Assembly (NCBI GenBank): GCA_000231825.2
Contig: JH720364.1
Location: 238,189-302,188 of the forward strand
Reading direction: 5' to 3'
DNA: 64,000 nt
Source: Tetrahymena elliotti 4EA
Lineage: Eukaryota > Ciliophora > Oligohymenophorea > Hymenostomatida > Tetrahymenidae
The notes under the pieces were generated by a model that saw only the letters and a list, made by a program, of their open reading frames with translations, searched no databases and was not told the DNA's origin. Numbering within the stretch: position 1 is the first letter of the stretch; each line of letters begins with the position of its first letter. The translations under genes were made by a program, and so were the position numbers. Positions 36,978 through 50,875 of the stretch are shown here, piece by piece.

Positions 36978-39900
36978 TCAAAAGAATAATCTTATTGATG
37001 GAACTCCTTTTAGTTAGCTAGTATATTCAGTTGTTTGGGTAAATGTTACATTAATATCCACAAATGTATCTTCAATTGACTTTATTTAATAAAAAAATAA
37101 ATAAATTTCACATGATTAAAAATTAATTTACTTTAAGCTCTAAAATTTTATTCAATTTTTTAGAGAGCAAATCACTTCTTTCTTGTTCACGGTTAGGAAG
37201 CAACATGAGTTATTCAATGTAAATAGGTTTATTTCCTTAGAAAACATCATGAGGATAAATCTTATAGGTCTTTAATAAATATTAGAATAACTTTTCTAAG
37301 GTATCATTTTCCTTGGTTACTTTAATTTCCCACCTGTCCCATACTGAGGTGCTTAAAATTTAGGTGAGTTTAAATTATTCAGCCTTTTGAGGTTCAGGCT
37401 ATACAAATAATGGGAGACTTAAATTCAAAAATGCGTTTTTGTAAAAATCGCTTTTAACTTCCTTCATAATTTTAATTGTTTCTATTATTTAAAGACCAGC
37501 TACTATTGAAGTTGTAGTAACTAAAGCAGGTATGATTTTTCCTGCTTTAAGTTTGACATCAATCCAGTCCATAGGTTCAAGAGTGTAATTGATTGCACGA
37601 CAATTAGCCATTGAGTGTAATAAATCTACATGATAGTTATCATCAACGTCTTTTTCAAATTCTTAGGGATTGATTTGAATTTTATTGATATTAAATTTAG
37701 AGCATGTTGTCTTAATTTCACTAATGAGTTGCTAAGGTGTTAGGTTATTTTAAGGTTATTCTATTTGCATTTCTTCTTTATTTTCTTATTTATTTTTTTC
37801 TTTATCTACATCTTGTTTCATTGATTTCAATTTATTTTCATCAATCTTGAATGAAGGGATCTTCTTTTTTAATATTAACTAAGCTAACTTAGCACGAGTG
37901 TTTGCATCCTTTAAATTTTAATCTATTTTTATTCCAAAGACTGTAGCTTATAAAGCAGCACATGATAATATGAAATTCAAATGATGATCATTTGAAGGAT
38001 TAAACTATTATGCATTAGGAGGACGTTTAGGAAGAGTCCAGAAGAAAGAACCATCTTTATTTTTATGATCGTGTGGATAAATATGTAAAAGAGAAAGTAT
38101 ATTATGGTTATAAAGCTTATAGAACTTATTTAATCCATATTACAAACAATCATCAAAATTTTTAGGATATTTTTTTAACATCTTTAATCCTTCACTCAAA
38201 GTTTTCTCTTCTAAAGTATTTAATTGGTTATTTTTAAATGCTTCTACAACCCTTTGTAAACTCTAAGGCTTTTATTGATACATTCTACCAAATTTGTCTC
38301 TGGCCCATTCCACACAATGAAGTGTTTACTCAGGGAACATCTTTAGTGTACAATGAGGAATATCGCCTTCTTCTTAGGGATCTTGTTGGCTTCCATAAGT
38401 TTCAGTTAAATGAGGAATAATAACCTAAAAATTTTATATTATCAATTATTTTAATAAAAAACATCCAAGAAAGTTAAAAAATTATTAAATAATTAAATAA
38501 ATTTAATATTAAGTTACTTGAACATGGCCTTTTGGTCCTAATGTACCTGAGTCTATTAATGCTCTTCTATTTTAAATACATCTTATGTCCATATATTTAC
38601 GTGCCTAGACATTATCAAGTGCATTTAAGATGATATTTTGTTTTTAGAAAAATGAATCATTGAATATATGTTCAGTTTATTCATAAACCTTGTCTAGTCT
38701 TGCAGTTATACTATTTTTTAAGTCTTTGTTCATGAAAATAGCTGCAGCTGCTGCCACACTTTATTTATAAATAAAATTTATTAAGTTATTCTTAGTTATA
38801 AAGAAGTGATTTACCTAGATTTTGGTTGACGAATATGCTTTTCTCTAAAGAGAAACTGTCTATTAAGATTGGAGTTTTCAATGATATCTGGATCTGTCAG
38901 AGTAATAGAGCCTTGTTTACCAAATCCAATCATAGAAAGATTTTTAATTAGTTCACATCCTATTGCACCAGCTCCTACAATGAATGTATTTGCTTAACTA
39001 ATTTTATCTAGAACTTCATCTCCCAAAATAACTCTCAAACCATCATATTTGTCATTCTTACTGTAAAGACCAAATTTACTAGCAATGCTTTGCAAATAGG
39101 AATCAATTTATATAGATTTTTAATCAAATTTTTAGATGTACTCAGTTATATTTACATCAGCAATCAACTCTTCACAGCTATAAATAAACAATTAATTTAT
39201 TGGTACCCATTTTTTAGTAATGCTTTTTACAATTTCTTATGCAATTATACCACCAACAATAGCACCTTATGAAGGAATGTAGCCTTAGCATGTAAATGCA
39301 AATTTAAGAATAGAATTTTAAACTGCCAATATTGCTTTTTCTTATTTGCTTTAAAGGATATCTTATAAACTTTATGAGCTTTAAATAGCCAATTAATAAA
39401 AGTTGGAAGCATCTTCTATATTCCAAGGAGCTGGAAGTCTATTATAAGTAGATATAAATTAATCTAAAATATTGAAACAAACATTCAAAGAATTTCTGCA
39501 AGCTGTTTCTTCCTCTGTAAAAATAGGAAGCATATTTTCTTCAAACAAAGGATTGATTAAATTCTCTTCAAGAGACTTAAATTTCAAAATCTATTGTTAT
39601 TTGATATGCTTAGCAATACCATTTCTATTATATGTTCCAAACTATTGAGTATCTCCAATATAAAATGAGTTCTTATATTTAAATTATTTTTATTCATATT
39701 TTTTTAATATTAAATCAAAATTTACATTATCATTAATTTTAACTTTGAATTGTTGTAAATTAAAGCTCTTTCCGTCATTTTAACTGATGACTTCTTTAAG
39801 TTCAATAACATCTCCATCTTATAATGAATGTTTAGTACCAGTCTAAAGTGTAACTAAACCTTTATTATCTTTTGAAATATTCTTTATCAAATATTCAGAT

Positions 39901-42900
39901 GCTTATTCACTATTTTTATTTTATTTAACAAATTATTATATTCCCAAAAAAGTTAGTTTTGTAATTTTTTGAAATTCTTTATTAATCATTTACACTGATA
40001 AATTAAAAAATAAGCTAAATTTAATTAAAATATTTTTCATTTTACTAACATTCTTTAAGCAATTTAAAAAAATTTTAATTTTATCATGCATTTTTTTTGT
40101 TTTCTGGAAAATAAATGGAAAAAAAGAATTGTTAAATAAAAAACTACCCATCTTTATCAATAACGGTGAATGATGAACCAAAATCACAAAATATTCTTGA
40201 ATAAACTGAGTAGTTTTGAGTAAAAATAAAACCAATATTTTTTCCTCTGCAGATGTTGTTGAGTTTAGTAGCTATTTTTAAATCTGAATTGCAGACAATT
40301 ACAACACTATAGTTTTAAATGAAAAACGGTGTTTGATTTTATATGTCATTATAATTTATTGAATAATCACAAGAAACATATTCATTTAGAGCTTATATTT
40401 TTTTAATTGAAACTTCTGCACGACTTTTACCAATATCTTCTTCACCCAAGAAGAATTAGCCTATTATATTTTGTAAAGTAACCTTTTCTTGATCAACAAT
40501 GCTGAATCTTTTTACGCCACTTAAAACAATATTTTTAGCAATTTCAACACCAACATGATTTAAGCCTACCAAGAGCACACTAGCATTAGCTTGCTTTTTG
40601 ACAGCATCTATTCCCAATGCTCCAATATAACGAGACCATCTATTAGTAACTTCTGAATCCTCAACATTGATTTCTTTGTTTTGAGTTTTTTTAACCTAAA
40701 TTTTAAAATACTACAATAAACAAAATTTAATTATTTAAAATATTTACATCATCATATGAAATATTCACATTGTTTACATCAACAACTTTTCCTTCATCAA
40801 GAATTTTATCTTAATTTTATACTTTAGGTTTAAATGATTCTTATGATTCAAATAAAATAGAGGGTTTTTCATGATAGATTTCAACAATCTTCTTCTTCTT
40901 TTAGCTGAACTTAATATTATGAGAAACACTTAACTTTAGTTTCTCAAAGCATTTATTTAAATTTTGAATTTCTTTTAACAAAACCTTTTTATAATTAGCT
41001 CCACTCAACTCAGAGCAAAAAGTGCTGTTATGAGAATTAACTAATCCTGTATAATCAGCTGGTAAATCAGCTTAACTAACCCACTTTTCACACTCCTTCA
41101 ATATCATATCTTTTTTCAAGAAGAAGCTCATCATAATGACTTCTTAAAATTCTGGAAGAGGATTGTTAATTTACTCAATCATTGCATATCTGATGTTACC
41201 TATCTTAACTATATTTTAATACCCTCTATTCAATTTCTCTCCTTCAGGTGTACCTGCCTATCCCTCATAACCGGGCTCATTAAAATAAACATATTCACTC
41301 ATAACTATTGCCTAGATAGATACTAATAGCTGCAATATTCTATATAATATTTTAATTTGTATGTTAATATAAATTAAAGATTATCATAGTTTTATTTTTT
41401 ATTTTTTAATTCAATTGAAAAATATTCAAAATATGAAGCAGGAGGAGGGGTTAGCTAACAAACTAGTGAGTTATTTTTTATGGCCAAAACAAACTTTTTA
41501 AAATGATGTCAAATTAACTTCATTTTATATTAAGTTATCAATGAGATTATATGATAAAATTGTTTGGATGCCATTTGATAAAAATTTAACTTTCAAATAA
41601 ATGTTGATGAAACAAACCCATTGAAATATAAATAATCATCATTATCATTTATTTTGTTGAGATATGTTTGTATGAAAATATTTTACTGATGATTAATCAA
41701 TAAATAAAGAAAAGTTTACGTTGAGATATTTGGATTCCAATTTTCATTTGAAGAGCCTCTCCATGTTCCTAACAAACTGAGACAAACTTTACCACAATGA
41801 TATAAATTAGGGTTGAACCTAATTTTTGCTGAGCCTGTATTTTTGAACAAAATCGTAAAAAAGATGATTTTAAAATTTAAATTACTTACCTGTTGTGGCT
41901 AGGTTAACTTTTGGAGAGTTTTGAGGGTATGAGTCATCAAAGAACATATCAAAGACAAACGCTCCATGCGCGTATGGAGTATCTTCTGCACCAAATATAA
42001 GACTTTTCATAACATCCATTCTTGAGGCATCATATCTAACAAATATAGAGCTTTAAGGAATCATTGGAAGTGAATGGGCCAAATCTGCTATTTCTTTGAT
42101 AAGTCTTTACATTTTTAGAGGAGAAGGATTACCTGATTAGAAGTAATTAGAATAGTGATGTTTTAAAATGACTCCAACAGAAGAGCTCACACATAAAGGT
42201 TTTAAAAGAACATTAAAGAATTATTCAGTATGCATCTAGCCAACTTCAATTTAATTCATAGCTTATTAATTTGAGTTATCTTCAACTTCCTTTATAGAAA
42301 GGTATTCGTTATCTTTTAAAGCTTTTTCCATGATTTCAAATGTCTTTAAATACAATTAGATCATCTATTTTTATTCTTCCACTTCCTTTCTTTTAGCCTC
42401 TTTTTAAGTTGGAGTTAACTTTAAGGCATCTAACAGTTATTCATTTTATTCTGTATTCAAAATATTTTTTTCATAAAAGTCTGCTTGATCTCTTAAAGAA
42501 GAGAGAAGGGAGTACAAACATTTTTAGTTCATAATTTCTTCTGCTTTGATTTTTTTATCTTTCTCATAATCTCCCTAGAGTTTTGCTAAATGATCTTCTG
42601 TCCATACAAAGAAATCCAAAAGTTCCTCTGTCTTAGCAATGTTTTGTAGCAAATTTAAAATTGGTTTAAAGAAAGAAGCACGCTTAGTTGATTCTAGTAA
42701 ACTGTTTGTGTCAAAAATGTTAATTAGAATAGGATTTAGTGTAGATAATTTAATTTTATTATAGATATCGGTATTTATTTAAAAGCTGAAATCAAATTCA
42801 AAGAAATGCTGAACGCATGCTGATAACTATTTTAGAATTTTTGAAACAAATTCAGACCCAACATAATTTTTAATTGTAGAAGTATCATTATATATCAAAT

Positions 42901-45900
42901 TATCTTATTTTTATTACAAACCTAACACAGAACTGCTAAATCCTTATTTTTGTTGTTTTGCAACATAAGAATCATTATGATTATAAGCGCTTTAGTTTTT
43001 AAGAGCATCCTCAGAAACAGCAGTGCTATATCCGCTGGAATAGTTTTTCATCCAAGAAGTATCTGAACTGCCATGACCATATCCTACACCTTTTTTAGAA
43101 AGGTTTGCACTTCCTCCGCTTCCATAATTAAGAGAACCGCTTTAATTATTCTAACTTGATGAGTCTTTTGGTTCTTCAGCTGCTTTAGATGTTTTGGTTT
43201 TTCTTTTATTTGGTAAATTTCCATTATAAATTTCAAATTTAGAAAGTATGTCTTGCAAAATGTTTTTTCTGAAGCATAAAAGTCTCAAATCAGTGCTCTA
43301 ATTTAAAAGGAAAAATATTTTTAAATGTAATTGAAATGAAATTTGAATTTACTTTATCATATTTAAAGATTCTTCTTAATGATTTGAAAAGCATATAAAC
43401 AGCTTGATGGAAATTAACTATACCCACTTTGTTATTTGAGAATTATTGAGTAAATAAAAGCTACAGGATAATTTTAAAGAAATCTTTTTAGATGATCAAA
43501 TGATTAGCAAATTATGGAAGTGTTAAGAATTTTTAAGCTTCAAAGAAGAAGATCATTAAGTTTTAAGAGTATTGCTTTTGTGCTTCTCTGTCCATTATTT
43601 GAAATATTTTTGTTATTCCTTGGCATTAATTCTAAAAGATTTCAATAATTTAATTCTTTCCGAGTTTATTAATTTCATAGAGCTTGCTGGATTCTTCTTC
43701 AAAAGGAAGTTTTAACAAGTTAGCTTACTATTTAATAATATTTCTTTAATTTATTTTAAATTGAAAATTAAATTAATACAGAGTATGGGACTATCAAATC
43801 TAATATTTTATTGCTACTGCTGTTGTCGTAAATATATTCTAATTATTTTATTGTTGATGAAAGTTACAATTCCTCATCGAGTTTACTACCTATTTTCTTT
43901 ACTACTTTCTATTTTTAAAAAAAATAAAAATATAAAAAAATGTTTATCAAGAGAAATAAAATTTTACTTTATTGTTTTAGTCTTGATGAATGAAATTATT
44001 AATAAAGCTCTGGATAGTTATGTAGTTAGGCACAATAGATATTTTCTCCAAACGGAAATATTTTAAATATTGAATATATATAGACTAAAGGTCTTCTTTT
44101 TAAGAGAACATTTGTAAGTAAGAATCTATCTTAGCATTTGCATTTTCTTGTTCTAAATGCCAGACTTCTGCACTTTCAAGGAAGATTTCTTCTGGATTAA
44201 GCTTAGAACTAGCAATAAATGCATCTTCTAATGTAACTTCTGAGAAAGGAAGATCAAATTTGCTCAAATCAATGTTACCAAAGTTGATGTAAATTGCAAT
44301 ATCTTCATCGAAAATAAAACTAATACCTGAATATTCTATTCTAATTAAATCCTTCATGTTTGGTGCAAAGGGTTCTTAATTGGATGTAATCCATTTTATT
44401 CCATTTTAAACTTTTTATTTTTTTCTTTCATTTGATTTCAAATGAAACATCCTAGTATCATCCATATAAAAGAAAAAGCTTTCTGAATTTGAAGTTGCTC
44501 TCAAATTTTTATTTGATTTATCAAACACGCTTGTCTACTGTAACTAATTTTAATCAATAAAATAATTGAATTTTTAAATAAAATTTTTTTGTTTGAAATA
44601 CATTTTTGAAACTCTCAATTTTGTTTTTAACATAAACACCAAACTTGATGGTGGCTCCTTGATAAGAGCAATTAAAGATGAATAAAGTCTGAGGTTCATT
44701 TTCGAGAAGAGGGAGGGTCTTTTCTATGCTAATTGTGGGATTATCTTTGTCTATTTGCATAATTTTACGCCACACTCCTTTTATGTCTTAATTCTATCCT
44801 GTTTTAATAAAAGAATTGTAGAAGTACTCTCTCTATCTTTCATCAAGTAAATCTGAAGGAACCCTGCAATCAGTTAGAATTTAATTAGCATTGGCACCTT
44901 TTTTAGAGATTTCTTTCAAGTATTTATTAAAGTCAACCACTGAGTTGATATCCCATGTTTTGTGTAAACAAAATGGTACATATTGAGTGTCATTTGTTGT
45001 CAAAATTGGAACAATAATTGAATAAATAAAACTAAATTTATTCTAATTTATCAAGAAAAGAAAATCATCAAGCAAATTCTAAACAAATCTTGGATCTATT
45101 TTCTTTTTTCCTGATATAATAATCTTGATCAAAATAACAATGCTTTATATTAATCTTGCATCATCTGACCACTGTTTCTTACCATCGCCAATAAAAGAAA
45201 CATCAGAAAATTTGACGGTGTCATACAATCTTTTATCTAAATCTTCATTGATGAGAATTTGAAGTATTTTAGCATCACTCTAACTTGCAAAAATAAGAAG
45301 CTAAATCATTTTCAAAACAAGCAATTGTTCATTTAACAAAAGAGCTTTATCTGCCGACTACAAGTAACTTTCTAATTATGAAGTGATTTACATAATATTC
45401 TAAGCTAGAACTATACTCATTCTTATTGGGTTTGAGAAATAAGTTAATATAAGAGTATCAAAAACTAAGTGTGTTGGTTCCATTCCCATGATATCAATTA
45501 ATTAAGTAGATATGGTATTCAAAATACCATCATCTTAGTTTATGTATGGCTCATGAGGATTCAAACAAAACCCAAATAACTTTTTCACATTATCAGTAAA
45601 TGTGAATGAAATATTTTCTGCATAGTCATCTATTTTCAACAATAAATTGAGAATAGATTTGGTAAATTGCTTGTCAAAATCTAACTTAAGTTAAACTGTT
45701 TTATCAACAAATTAATCTAAAGAGCTGTACTGATAAATATACAAGAATCTGAAAGTGAATTCAAAAAGCTCATTTAAATTATTAAGATTGGTTTTCTCAA
45801 ATACCCATTATCCACTAACACATAGGCTTTGTAACCTCTTCTTTATTTCATTTAAAAGTTTTCCTATCCTTAAAAATATCTGTTATATTTCATCTTTGTT

Positions 45901-46308
45901 CAAGAGCATTGGCTCAATCTATTGTAATAAAGCTCCAATAGGACCTTTGTGATCAGAAATCAAAAAATCTATTATATCCTCCTATTCTCTCACAATTATT
46001 TTGCTTTTTGTAATAGTTTTAGTCTACTGTTCTGAATACCCTATTGATATATTATAAAATTTAAAGTTAGAAACATCTTCTGGTTGCTCTTTAATTTTTT
46101 GTGATTAATCATGACTAAAAATAAGAATTAACAAAATTAACTTTCTTCTACCTTAAATAGTTGGTTTCTCTTCTTCCATCTAGTGATTATAATCCTCTTC
46201 ATTATTTTATGGTTCTGCTTCATATTCATAATCGTCTATGCCTTCATCATAGCCATAGCCATCATAATTATCCATGTCTTCGTTATAATCGTAATCACCT
46301 TCGGACAT
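36978..46308 (-). CDS. BIRC6/BRUCE-type ubiquitin-conjugating E2 fused to a ubiquitin-activating E1
   Basis: One open model from ATG 46308 to TGA 36978. Introns, all GT..AG: 44544-44601, 43728-43967, 43298-43352, 41835-41889, 41340-41719, 40711-40747 (or 40696-40747), 40015-40147, 38759-38814, 38425-38517 and 37080-37131. The result is 2723 (or 2718) residues with no TGA. Residues 1-40 are Asp/Glu/Tyr-rich; about 1250 residues of helical, unassigned sequence follow. A UBC domain spans about 1300-1480: [32 protein letters not shown] with catalytic Cys near 1373, then YFNEPGYEG, as in BIRC6. After a linker of about 120 residues comes a full E1: inactive adenylation half ([25 protein letters not shown]), active half ([48 protein letters not shown]), catalytic Cys near 2284 in PHCTLKMFP and a C-terminal ubiquitin-fold region. 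Both enzymes look catalytically intact. Confidence 0.88.
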
Positions 46309-47198
46309 TTTTTATTGTACTATTTTTCAAATGTATAATGTTAATAATGATAAACTTAGTTAATTATTTTAAGTGAATAATGTGAGACTCTTGCTGACTT
46401 TAAATAAACAAGAGGCCTCTTAAAACTAAAAATTTTTCCATTACAATTTGAAATTGCTTGACTATCTATCTATTACTAATACTTATCTATATTCCTTTAG
46501 TTTTTATTTATTATTTTAATACAAAAATCTTTCTTTATTTGTTTATTAAATAGACTCTTTTATAAAGAATTATTTATATTTCCCTTCTTATCTTATCACT
46601 TGTTTCCTTTTCTGATAATGATTCTTGATATATTTTGTTGGAATTCTAAAAAGGTTTATGTTTATCAATATCAGATCATAAAGAAATTTTCTATAACTAC
46701 TTCATAAAGCCAATCAAAAAGATATTCTTCAGTCATTCATCACTAAACTTTCTTATTAATTACGATTATATCTGTCTCAAACAATTTCAAAACCGGTAAA
46801 TAAAAAAAATATTATCTCAAAAAAAAATTCTTTTTAAATAAAAAACTATTTTTTTTATCTTAGAATCAAATTAATTTTTTTAATAATTAATTGGTTTTAC
46901 TTGTTTGAATCAAATCAAAGGAATTTATATTTTAAAATCAAATAAATACTTTTTTTAGGTTTTTGATAAATGTTATTTTTTAGATTGAAATATGAAATGA
47001 AAGATGAAATAAATAGTAATTTTATATGTAGAAGAAGTGGTGATGAAAATATAAAAATCAATATACATTACAAAACTTAATATTTTCTCAAATAAATTGT
47101 TTTTCTTTAATACAATTAAATGACTTCTATTATATAAGGAGAGAATTATCATTTTTATTATATTTTGGTTTATTTTGTTTGCTCATTCATTTATTTTT
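46309..47198. other. AT-rich spacer upstream of the E2-E1 gene
   Basis: About 890 bases, expected to hold the promoter of the E2-E1 gene and the 3' UTR of the first alveolin gene. No element was recognised. Confidence 0.55.
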
Positions 47199-48050
47199 TC
47201 AGTCGTCTTTCTTTTAGGTCTTCTTAAGGGCTTCTTCAACAACAGAGTAGGGAACAGGTCCTAAGGTTCTGACTCCAGAGTGGGTCAAACCAGTACGGGT
47301 GATGGGGACGCCTAAAGTTTAAGTAGTAATACCGGTGGGAACAGATTGAACGTATTAAGTAGCTCCTTAAACAACAGTGGTAGCTCCTTGGACAACTTAA
47401 GTAGCAGGAACGTATTATTATTGAACAACAGGGACACTGACTTGAGAAGATTAGAGGTAAGTAGTAGCAGGTTAGACAACAGTTTGAATAACTTATTATT
47501 GTTATTAAACAACGGGTTGATGAACGATTTGCTTTTGAACTGCTTGATATTCAACTCTTTCTTGAACTCTTTCTTAGGGAATGTATTCAATATATCTGTC
47601 TTAGTAGACTTGAGGAATATATTCAGTTTAGTATTCAACAGCGTAATAGTCGGTGATCTTCTTTTCCTTGGGGACGTATTCGACTCTTTGAACGGCTTCA
47701 TATTCGATGACAGATTTTTCGTAAGGAATATATTCAATTCTTGATTCACCCTTGACAACTTCTCTTTAGATTTAAGTAGAAACAAGACCTTAAGCAAAGG
47801 CTTGGGATTGAGAAAGGGCAGCTTATTAGACACCTTGAGTGACTTAAACAGATTAGAGAGGTTATTAGACGTATTAGATAGGTTATTAAACATATTAAAC
47901 AGGTTGAGTAACTAATTAAGATTAGATCAAAGGCTATTATTGGACATATGATCCAGTATAAGCAGGGTATTAATAGATTTAGTTGTAAGTCTTGGTACCT
48001 TATAAGACTTGAGCTTTATCTTATTCGTTTTGGTTTTCAGCTGAGGACAT
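47199..48050 (-). CDS. Alveolin (cortical membrane-skeleton protein), copy 1
   Basis: Intronless, 283 residues, ATG 48050 to TGA 47199. The centre (about residues 95-165) has the alveolin repeat pattern of short charged strands with EYIP, EYEAVQR, VEYVPKEKK, DYYAVEYQTEYIPQ and ERVQERVEYQ. The flanks are rich in Gln, Val and Pro (YVQQP, VVQ), low-complexity as in other alveolins. Alveolins line the alveolar sacs under the plasma membrane in ciliates, dinoflagellates and apicomplexans (where they are IMC proteins). The gene uses GTC, AAG and GAA codons more than its neighbours, which fits high expression. It has a tandem paralogue at 50003-50875. Long TGA-free frames on the opposite strand are shadows. 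Confidence 0.9.
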
Positions 48051-50002
48051 TTCGATATTTTTTTAGAAAATAAAAGAAGAAAAATTTTTTGATTACGTTT
48101 TGTTTTTTTATAAATTTTATTATAAAAAGTTTTGGCGATATTAGCTTTTAATCTTTAGTTTTCAAGCAATCAAGCAATGTTTTTGGATATTTAATTAAAT
48201 AAGAATAAAACTCAGTCTTGTTTGCTTATAAGATCGAAAAGATATTCATTCCAATTTTATTAATATTAAATGAATTTTTGAACGAAATCCTCATGTATTT
48301 GATTGATGTATTTGTGTTAATAAACAAAGATCTAGCAAAATTTAGTTTGCAACTTTTCTAAATAACAAATTATTTATTTTTATTTGATTCTTGACCAATC
48401 TTTAAGTTTTTGTAATTTTGTTCATTGGAATTTGAATGGACTTTAAGAGATTACAAATTTTATTTTTTGTGAAATCAGGATAAATAAATTTTATTTAGAG
48501 CTGATTCACCTTTCGTTTAAAAGATCTTTCTTTCTTTTTTTCTTTATTAATTTATTTTTCCAAAGTAATTAGTAATACTTTTCAGTATTTTCGTAATGAA
48601 AAAGCAATAAGGATTTACTTTATTTTCTATTCTTGTTTAAGAGTTTGGTTAACTTTAATATGAAAAACAAATAATGTACTTTATCAATAATAGTTATATT
48701 AAAGTATTTCAAGACATTTTTATTTTAGTATTCTTCTTATATATTATAGAAAAATACTACAAAGATAACTCAGGTTATTGAATAAAAAGAAGTGGAAAGT
48801 TACTAGCTCACTATTATTTTGAGATTAAGTCAAAATATTAATCAAAAAAACAGAAAAATAGCAATTTAATTTTGAAAGAAATTTGATAGGCTAGATGTGT
48901 GAGGGACTTAGGTTTTATTGTGTCTTAAAGTATTTATAAAATTTAAAAAAGAAAGAAATAAATAATTTTTATTTTAAATAAAAAAATTTGTAATGTAAAC
49001 TTTTTAAATTTTAATTTTTTACTGAATTTTTAATTCTTAGCTGAATTTTCTTAATTCAAAACATCAATTTTGTTATTAGCTTTTTTGAGAGTGGAATCTT
49101 TTTAATCTTAGTACCTCACAATTAAAAATAATTATATTCAGGATTGTGCATATTTGCGTTCCTGCTTTAATGATAAATTTAACAAATTCAAATCAAATTA
49201 TTTTTTATTTAAAATAAACATTTTTAGATGCCATTTAAAATTTATTAATCCTCATTTTTTACTTAAATTTTATTTAAATAAGTGTTATATTAAAGAAAAA
49301 TAGAGTGGCTACTTGCAAAAAAAATAGGTATTGATTGAAATATTTTATATATTTGAATTCAAACACCCAATCGAAGTATTTATAACTTGAAAAAAAAGAA
49401 TGGTCCTTTATTTTGATTTTGAAAAGTAGTAGAAAATACATATTAAGGTTTGATATAGCTAATCTTTTTATGACAATATTTCTTAGGAAATGGTTGGCTG
49501 ATATTTAGTAAATAGGTTATCTTCTTTAAATTGATGCATTGAATAAATACATCATTTCTTTTGAACATTTCAACCTAAATATCAAAATTGATTTAGATAG
49601 ATTATATTATTCTTTAGAATTTGTTTATGTATTACTAATCAATTTTCTTTTTTATAATTGAATTTGTAGGTAGCTTATTTAAAGTTATTGTCCAGCTTCT
49701 TCTCTAAGAATAGATAAGAAAATCAGAACCATTTAATATAGCAGATAAACAAATAAAAATATAGTCGATAAATTAAAGATTATTTTTTAAAAAGTTGAAT
49801 GAAGAAATTTTAGATTGTTTGCTAAATTACACGAATTCCAATTACTAGAAGTTATGTATTTTCTATATTTATTGATATATAAATTATGAATGCATGCATG
49901 CTGAATATTTATTCGAAAAATGAAACCAAAAAACCTTCAAAAATGTAGATATAATAATAAAGATAAAAATTTAAGACTTATATTTATTGGGTAAAAAATT
50001 TT
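48051..50002. other. AT-rich spacer between the alveolin genes
   Basis: About 1.95 kb upstream of alveolin copy 1 and downstream of copy 2. No protein-like frame or repeat was recognised. Confidence 0.55.
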
Positions 50003-50875
50003 TCATTCGAAGATTCTTTCGAGGAAAGTCTTTTCTTCCTTCTTGGCATTCTATTAAGCAACAGGCTTTTAGGCAACAACGCTGTTGGAGAGAACAGTGG
50101 TGGGACCTCTGTAAACACTTTAACTGAATTGAGCAGGGGTTGTGTAAACGACGCTTTGTTAGACAGGAGCATAAGCAAAAGATTAGTTTTGATAAGCAAC
50201 TTATTGACCACCAGTAACGATAGTTTGGGTAGGAGGAAGAACTTGAACTTGAGAGGAGGTCAATTGTTGAGCAACAGGGACTTAAGAAACCTAGCCGACG
50301 GGGACTTAAGAAACGTAGACTTGTGATACTTCTTAAGCAGGTTAGTGGACAACTTGCTTTTCAATAGCTTAATATTCAACTCTTTCTTGAACTCTTTCGG
50401 TGGGAACGTATTCAATATATCTGTCTTAGTAGACTTGAGGAATGTATTCAGTTTAGTATTCAACAGCGTAGTAATCGGTGACCTTCTTTTCCTTGGGGAC
50501 ATATTCAATTCTTTGGACAGCTTCGTATTCAATGATGGTTTTTTCATATGGGATATATTCAATTCTAGAATCACCCTTAACGATTTCTCTTTAGATAGTA
50601 GTTTAGACGGGAACACCAGAGACTTAGACACCAGATTAGTGGAGGACAGCACCAGTGGAGACTTATTAGGTGGCACCCTAAATCAAAGTAGATCCTAAGA
50701 ATTAGGTAGTAGGAATTTGACCATTGGTGTAGATAGGTTGAGCAACAACTTAAGATTATACCAAAGGTTATTGGACATATTAGTAAGGATATTGCAAAAC
50801 TTAAGTCTAAATGGGGGATTGTTATTGTTGTTATAAGTTAGCTTGTTGGGGGGTTTGTTCAGTTTGGTCAGACAT
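50003..50875 (-). CDS. Alveolin (cortical membrane-skeleton protein), copy 2
   Basis: Intronless, 290 residues, ATG 50875 to TGA 50003. The alveolin core (about residues 105-175) is nearly the same as in copy 1: IEYIPYEK, IIEYEAVQR, EYVPKEKK, DYYAVEYQTEYIPQ, ERVQERVEYQ. The N-terminal third is Gln-rich, and the C-terminal third has repeated SQVPV words before a charged end (KKEEKTFLERIFE). The two proteins differ mainly in these flanks. As with copy 1, the predicted place is the epiplasm/alveolar membrane skeleton, and the codon bias suggests strong expression. Confidence 0.9.

Noticed and set aside
36978..41302. Treating the E1 as a separate gene starting at Met 41302
   Set aside because: The sequence after that Met is the conserved C-terminal part of the UBC fold (YFNEPGYEG onward), which joins exactly in phase with the upstream E2 exon once the 41340-41719 intron is removed, so a single gene is the better model.
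47312..47893. Long antiparallel Leu/Asn-rich frames over the alveolin genes (also 50260-50698)
   Set aside because: They are shadows of repetitive alveolin coding sequence on the other frame or strand, and have low-complexity composition with no domain.
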